From: Faecimorpha stercoravium
Lineage (GTDB): Bacteria; Bacillota; Clostridia; Lachnospirales; Bianqueaceae
Direction: 5' to 3'
DNA length: 17,149 nt
Assembly: GCA_018712555.1 (NCBI GenBank)
Contig: DVGT01000082.1
Coordinates: 1-17,149 of the forward strand
The position numbers and the translations under genes are program-made. A model generated the notes under the pieces. The model was given only the letters and a program-made list of their open reading frames with translations. It ran no database searches and was not told the DNA's origin. Below, piece by piece: positions 13,957-17,149 of the stretch (position 1 is the first letter of the stretch; the number at the start of each line of letters is the position of its first letter).

Positions 13957-14097
13957 GATGATCGGGTTTCTCCTCTTAAGAAAGGCAGCGCACACTTTAT
14001 TCCTACTTCTATGTTTCAAGCTTATCCCATCCAACTGAAAAAAACACTCGCTAGAGCGGCAGCTTTTTTGCAATATCCGTCCCCCATATCTTCCATC

Positions 14098-14126
14098 TTT
14101 ACAACTCGTTTTTATTGTGATATTAT
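14098..14126 (+). promoter_or_regulatory. Promoter of the plus-strand nuclease-like gene
   Basis: TTTACA (14098-14103), 17 bp, TATTAT (14121-14126), followed by AAGGGGCG and ATG at 14151. The 13957-14097 stretch before it holds no gene I can support. Confidence 0.65.
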
Positions 14127-14150
14127 AGGATATACGAAAGGGGCGATCCT

Positions 14151-14933
14151 ATGGTCAAGCATCTATCTCACATTGCACATATCATTTCTTCGTTCTACCA
14201 CACGCTACTCGAACTCCATGCCATTCCCAAATTCTGTCTTTCCCGCAAGAAGAATAAGAAGACGGGGAAAGTGTATTTATATAAGCAGGAGTCCACTAGC
14301 AAAGGGCGAAAGCAAACCAAAATCAAGGCAGCTGAGGAGGAGGACTATCTTAAGCTGTACGCGGAACGCCAGAAACTGAAGGCTCGTCTGAAAGAGCTCC
14401 AATCGCAATATAAGACGCTGTCCTTCCAGGATCGTCGCGATGTACGCTATGCCCTCGCCTGTTTTTGGCATGCACTGGATCTCGACATCGGAAAAATTGT
14501 TGAGAAAAATACCTATCTCGACGGCACGACTCGTGACTCCAAGAGCGAGATCATTCTTTCTCTCCTGTTCGACCTGCTAGGTATACAATACACGCATAAT
14601 TATCCGTTGTACGCGCAGGGGCGCACTTATTGGGTTGACTTCTATTTTCCGGATTCGCGGGATTTTCACGAGCACATGGGCATGCTGGATGACGAGCAAT
14701 ATGCCCAGAATCAGAAGCGCAAGCTGGAGGACTATGCCGCGGAAGGTATTCAGGAGAAGAAGAACCTTCTCATCACGAAGGAGCATTTCGTAACGGATTC
14801 TCGAGATCCCGAAAAGAAGCGCGCCTGCATCGACCTGCGTGAGATCGTGCTACAGCTTATCTCCTTCGGAAAAGTCGCACCGCAGAAGGCATTCCGCCTT
14901 CTCTTCCCTGACAAACCACTTCCGAAAATTTAA
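14151..14933 (+). CDS. Predicted PD-(D/E)XK (VSR-like) nuclease family protein
   Basis: This is a 260-residue protein. Residues 1-55 are basic, and residues 56-90 are a charged helical or coiled-coil stretch (AAEEEDYLKLYAERQKLKAR). The C-terminal half has the pattern of a clostridial nuclease family seen beside helicases and alone: KSEIILSLLFDLLGIQYTHN, YPLYAQGRTYWVDFYFPD and FHEHMGMLDDEQYAQNQKRK, then a strand KNLLITKE. Likely catalytic residues are E133, D163 and E174, with the usual ExK replaced by an EHMG turn, as in relatives with WEHFGM. The start has AAAGGGG upstream and a promoter at 14098-14126. It is the only large plus-strand gene in the middle of the window, with its own promoter and terminator, and it directly precedes the tandem palindromic repeats. 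The biological substrate is unknown. Confidence 0.75.
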   Translation: MVKHLSHIAHIISSFYHTLLELHAIPKFCLSRKKNKKTGKVYLYKQESTSKGRKQTKIKAAEEEDYLKLYAERQKLKARLKELQSQYKTLSFQDRRDVRYALACFWHALDLDIGKIVEKNTYLDGTTRDSKSEIILSLLFDLLGIQYTHNYPLYAQGRTYWVDFYFPDSRDFHEHMGMLDDEQYAQNQKRKLEDYAAEGIQEKKNLLITKEHFVTDSRDPEKKRACIDLREIVLQLISFGKVAPQKAFRLLFPDKPLPKI

Positions 14934-14934
14934 C

Positions 14935-14959
14935 AAGGCGCCATGTCGGACGCCTTTTT
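14935..14959 (+). terminator. Rho-independent terminator of the nuclease-like gene
   Basis: AAGGCG pairs with CGCCTT (14935-14940 with 14951-14956), and CC pairs with GG inside a one-base bulge. The stem leads into a T run (14955-14959). It lies one base past the stop TAA at 14931-14933. Confidence 0.8.
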
Positions 14960-14982
14960 GTCGTGCCTGGAAATGAGGTAAA

Positions 14983-15440
14983 GGGACGGAGACGCCCCTG
15001 CAATTATACGCAAAAATGAGATTCTGCAGCGCGTCTCCGCTGGATTGCGTATAAATAGTTTCAAAGTGAACTGTTTTATACGCAATTGCGAGATTGACGG
15101 CTCGCGAATCCTCGAGATGCGTATAAATCTGTAAGATTCTTCCATTCCGAGTCTCGCGGGGACGGAGACGCTCCTGCAATTATACGCAAAACTGAGATTC
15201 TGCAGCGCGTCTCCTCTGGATTGCGTATAAATAGTTTCAAAGTGAACCGATTTATACGCAATTGCGAGATTGACGGCCCGCGAATCCTCGAGATGCGTAT
15301 AAATCTGTAAGATTCTTCCATTCCGAGTCTCGCGGGGACGGAGACGTCCCTGCGATTATACGCAAAAATGAGATTCTGCAGCGCGTCTCCGCAGGATTGC
15401 GTATAATTCAGTTCTAGAGTGACTGCTTCCTTATACTAAA
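14983..15440. repeat. Tandem 176-bp repeats made of 51-bp palindromic modules
   Basis: The stretch 14934-15452 has no gene and is mostly repeat. Two full units of 176 bp (14983-15158, 15159-15334) and a decaying third (15335 to about 15440) differ at only a few positions. Each unit carries two 51-bp modules bounded by TTATACGCAA and an inverted TTGCGTATAA or ATGCGTATAA: A at 15004-15054, 15180-15230 and 15356-15406; B at 15076-15126 and 15252-15302. A and B share GAGATT at the same offset, so they look like diverged copies. Extra stems occur (GCGAG with CTCGC inside B; GGAGACG with CGTCTCC around A; GTCTC with GAGAC at the unit joint). After the last module the pattern fades but still shows GTATAA and TTATAC. 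Confidence 0.93.
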
Positions 15441-15452
15441 CTTCCCCACTCC

Positions 15453-16022
15453 TCATTCTACGTGTTGCAGTTTCAGGGCCGGCGATAAACGCCGAACCAA
15501 GAGCAATGCCAGGCCGAGTTTAATCAGATCCGGAATGATAAATGGTATTACGCACCATGCAAGAACGGTAGCAATCCCTATACTTCCATTCACTTGCGTA
15601 TAAACCAGCATATACCAGGCCGTTCCAAAGGAGTAGAGTACCACCATACCCACTATCATGGCCAGAGTCTCCGTCCAGATTTTTTTTCCTAAAAATCTGA
15701 TCATCAACCAATACGTTAGCCCCATCAATAAAAAGCCAACTATGTATCCTCCTGTACTTCCAAGCAAAATTCCTACACCGGAAGTAAATTGAGCGAATAC
15801 TGGTAATCCGATGGCCCCGAGCAATACATATACAAGGATCGATAGGGTCCCACGCTTGCCTCCTAACGCAGATAAAACAAAAAAGACAGCGAATGTTTGC
15901 ATGGTGAATGGTACCGTCGTCGGAATACTGATCCAGGAGCATATTGCGATGAGTACGGCGCCAAACGCCATATACACCAAATCGATTATCTCAAACCTTT
16001 TACTTTCACGTACAGTATTCAT
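15453..16022 (-). CDS. bioY: BioY, biotin uptake transporter substrate-binding component
   Basis: This is a 189-residue membrane protein with about six hydrophobic helices, the S component of an ECF-type biotin transporter. Diagnostic BioY segments are present: ISIPTTVPFTMQTFAVFF, LGGKRGTLSILVYVLLGAIG with LPVFAQFTSGVG, and GSTGGYIVGFLLMG. The C-terminus has IPFIIPDLIKLGLALLL. ECF ATPases and EcfT are not in the window, so it would share those made elsewhere or work alone as some BioY do. The start is ATG 16020-16022 with GGAGG, one base after the stop of the DUF1284 gene; the frame is open much further upstream, but that part overlaps DUF1284. It is co-transcribed from the BirA-controlled promoter at 16506-16534. 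Confidence 0.93.
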   Translation of the reverse strand: MNTVRESKRFEIIDLVYMAFGAVLIAICSWISIPTTVPFTMQTFAVFFVLSALGGKRGTLSILVYVLLGAIGLPVFAQFTSGVGILLGSTGGYIVGFLLMGLTYWLMIRFLGKKIWTETLAMIVGMVVLYSFGTAWYMLVYTQVNGSIGIATVLAWCVIPFIIPDLIKLGLALLLVRRLSPALKLQHVE

Positions 16023-16023
16023 C

Positions 16024-16401
16024 TCAAACCTCCGTATTGCGGCATAATTCTGCCCACTGACAATCCGTACAGATTCTCTGAAATGCTTCTGTTCCAAAAA
16101 TCTGTTTCCGTGCTTGATTAGCAAGCTTCTTCCAGGAAACAGTGTCCTCATATGTAATACCACAGACACGAAGGACCGCATTATCCATCGCCTTCACCTT
16201 TTCAAACGAAGTACAGGCTTCGTCCTCTCGGTTTGGGCACATTCTGCATAGGTCATCGCACCCTTCTCTTACCGTAATATATGTCTCAGGATTACTTTTA
16301 AGTTCTGACACAACTGCTTTCATATGATCCGTGAATTCTACGTTATACCCATGACCCGTAAACTTCTGAATACACAGGATATGATGAGGTCTGATATTCA
16401 T
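16024..16401 (-). CDS. DUF1284 domain protein, cysteine-rich, probably metal or iron-sulfur binding
   Basis: This 125-residue protein opens with the DUF1284 signature NIRPHHILCIQKFTGHGY. Many cysteines follow: C10, C48, C52 and C55 (EGCDDLCRMCPN), C63, C80, C111, C114 and C120 (CTDCQWAELC). The spacing suggests a bound iron-sulfur cluster or zinc. The family's function is not established. The gene begins at ATG 16399-16401, with AGGAG upstream, and its stop lies one base from the bioY start, so the pair is translationally coupled. Because the shared promoter carries a BirA-type operator, a link with biotin supply is a fair inference, for example with iron-sulfur-dependent biotin synthesis. 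It is not proof. Confidence 0.88.
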   Translation of the reverse strand: MNIRPHHILCIQKFTGHGYNVEFTDHMKAVVSELKSNPETYITVREGCDDLCRMCPNREDEACTSFEKVKAMDNAVLRVCGITYEDTVSWKKLANQARKQIFGTEAFQRICTDCQWAELCRNTEV

Positions 16402-16505
16402 TTTCTACTCGCTCCTATCTCACATTTTGAAGGAACAGACTGCGCGATCGCTTTGTACCTTCATGGCTCAATCTCTGTAATATAAAATCATTTTAAGCCA
16501 CACCT

Positions 16506-16534
16506 ATTATATCACTCGGCCGCTCGATTGTAAA
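16506..16534 (-). promoter_or_regulatory. Sigma-A promoter of the DUF1284-bioY operon
   Basis: Minus strand: TTTACA (16529-16534), 17 bp, TATAAT (16506-16511). The -35 lies inside the biotin operator dyad. The leader is about 100 nt. Confidence 0.8.
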
Positions 16535-16559
16535 CATATTTTTTTATTTAGTTTACCAT
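16527..16559. promoter_or_regulatory. BirA-type biotin operator
   Basis: GTAAAC (16530-16535) and GTTTAC (16551-16556) form a dyad with a 15-bp AT-rich spacer; the flanks are ATT and CAT. This layout fits the widely spaced BirA repressor sites of Firmicutes biotin genes. It overlaps the -35 of the bioY promoter, so biotin-bound BirA would block transcription. Confidence 0.8.
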
Positions 16560-16602
16560 TGTGCTGGTGAGAACGCAGATCCCGTCTCTGACGAATCCTT
16601 TC

Positions 16603-16652
16603 TTGACTTTATTCCGCCGTCATATTATACTAGCCCTATATTATAAATAGGG
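16603..16652 (+). promoter_or_regulatory. HxlR gene promoter with a start-site dyad
   Basis: TTGACT (16603-16608), 17 bp, TATACT (16626-16631). Just after the -10 lies a perfect dyad, CCCTAT-N7-ATAGGG (16634-16652). It covers the expected transcript start and touches the ribosome binding site, a likely operator for autoregulation by the encoded regulator. Confidence 0.72.
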
Positions 16653-16662
16653 AGGCAATGTT

Positions 16663-16998
16663 ATGACAACACAAACCCTCAAAAAAGAATTACCGGCTTG
16701 TCCCGTAGAAACCACATTGACTCTGATCGGAGATAAATGGAAAGTCTTAATTTTACGTGACCTGCTTCCCGGCCCCAAACGATTTGGAGAATTAAAAAAG
16801 TCGATCGGAACTGTGTCTCAAAAGGTATTGACCGCTCAACTTCGCGATATGGAACATAGCGGTCTTCTCACACGCACTGTGTATCCCGAAGTTCCGCCAA
16901 GAGTGGAATACTCCCTGACAGAATTAGGCAGGAGTTTGAAGCCCATATTGGATGCCATGTCCCATTGGGGAGAAGAATATAAATCGCTGATGGAATGA
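16663..16998 (+). CDS. HxlR family winged-helix transcriptional regulator
   Basis: This 111-residue protein has the full HxlR signature: CPVETTLTLIGDKWKVLILRDLLPGPKRF, GELKKSIGTVSQKVLTAQLR, DMEHSGLLTRTVYPEVPPRVEYSLTELG and a C-terminal helix used for dimer contact. Cysteine C13 sits before the first helix, where HypR and other HxlR regulators carry the redox-sensing cysteine, so sensing of disulfide or aldehyde stress is possible. The start at 16663 follows GGGAGG by six bases. It is transcribed away from the bioY operon; its target is probably itself plus a nearby gene, perhaps the alpha/beta hydrolase on the right edge. Confidence 0.93.
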   Translation: MTTQTLKKELPACPVETTLTLIGDKWKVLILRDLLPGPKRFGELKKSIGTVSQKVLTAQLRDMEHSGLLTRTVYPEVPPRVEYSLTELGRSLKPILDAMSHWGEEYKSLME

Positions 16999-17011
16999 TC
17001 CCAAATGCATG

Positions 17012-17052
17012 CAGCCTTGCAATCTCTATCGAGAACTGCAAGGCTGTTTTCT
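17012..17052 (+). terminator. Terminator of the HxlR gene
   Basis: CAGCCTTGCA (17012-17021) pairs perfectly with TGCAAGGCTG (17037-17046), followed by TTTTCT. It also lies just past the stop of the convergent hydrolase gene but lacks a T run on that side. Confidence 0.88.
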
Positions 17053-17149
17053 ATGGCTGCAAAATATCCATTTCCTGTAAATAACGAAAGATATGATCCT
17101 TCGCTTCTTCAAAGGCAGTCCCATGGAATCCATGACCTGCTCCTTCTAT
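17051..17149 (-). CDS. C-terminal fragment of an alpha/beta hydrolase
   Basis: Too short for an ORF list, but readable on the minus strand: 32 residues enter from the right edge and end at TAG (17051-17053). They begin IEGAGHGF, the usual segment around the catalytic histidine of alpha/beta hydrolases such as the dienelactone hydrolase and prolyl oligopeptidase-like groups, then a terminal helix FEEAKDHIFRYLQEMDIL. The nucleophile and acid residues lie outside the window. It converges on the HxlR gene. Confidence 0.7.
   Translation of the reverse strand: MEGAGHGFHGTAFEEAKDHIFRYLQEMDILQP

Noticed and set aside
14040..14075. Possible terminator between the methyltransferase promoter and the nuclease gene
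   Set aside because: The T runs are present but the best stem is only three or four base pairs with an impossible or poor loop.
14850..15321. Minus-strand ORFs over the tandem repeats, with near-identical protein repeats
   Set aside because: The apparent repeated protein only translates the palindromic DNA repeats; there is no start signal, and the frames break in the third unit.

Overview
The window looks like chromosomal DNA of an anaerobic Firmicute, probably a Lachnospiraceae-type clostridium. The grounds are AGGAGG-type ribosome binding sites in front of most genes, near-consensus sigma-A promoters, moderate GC, and gene families typical of that group (COG1373 ATPase with DUF4143, DUF1284, a BioY gene with a BirA-type operator, a MmcQ-EVE fusion). 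Nearly all genes are on the minus strand. The exceptions are a transposase tail, a doubtful small membrane ORF, a PD-(D/E)XK-like nuclease and an HxlR regulator.

Layout. (1) 1-216 is the tail of a probable transposase. (2) 391-4474 holds minus-strand genes: Bcp peroxiredoxin and a GNAT (shared promoter at 1615-1643), a PGRP-type amidase, an AlbA_2/HATPase regulator broken by one in-frame TGA, and a two-domain GNAT with a TTG start. (3) 4543-6198 is a decayed type I-E-like CRISPR array (three repeats, two exact 32-nt spacers). It lies directly against a HipB-HipA fusion gene, and a fourth partial repeat sits on the gene's far side, so the toxin-like gene lies inside CRISPR remnants. (4) 6571-8041 is a 67-bp direct repeat with a large hairpin, flanking a complete ATPase/DUF4143 gene with its own promoter. 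(5) 8110-9551 holds a histidine phosphatase and an unusual NifX-like / His-Cys-rich / SlyD-type FKBP fusion. (6) 9668-13903 is a compact seven-gene operon (methyltransferase, MmcQ-EVE, small unknown protein, Nudix, PD-(D/E)XK nuclease, GNAT, membrane metallophosphoesterase). It is driven by a perfect-consensus promoter whose spacer is a 14-bp palindrome. (7) 14098-15440 holds a plus-strand nuclease-like gene followed by tandem 176-bp units built from 51-bp palindromic modules. (8) 15453-16998 holds DUF1284-bioY under a BirA-type operator, divergent from an HxlR regulator with its own dyad. The window closes with the tail of an alpha/beta hydrolase.

The most interesting parts are the CRISPR-flanked HipB-HipA gene with a strong internal start, the hairpin-flanked ATPase cassette, the palindromic repeat array beside a nuclease gene, and the metal-binding fusion protein. 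No cas gene was recognised in the window. No database search was possible, so family names rest on recognised motifs.
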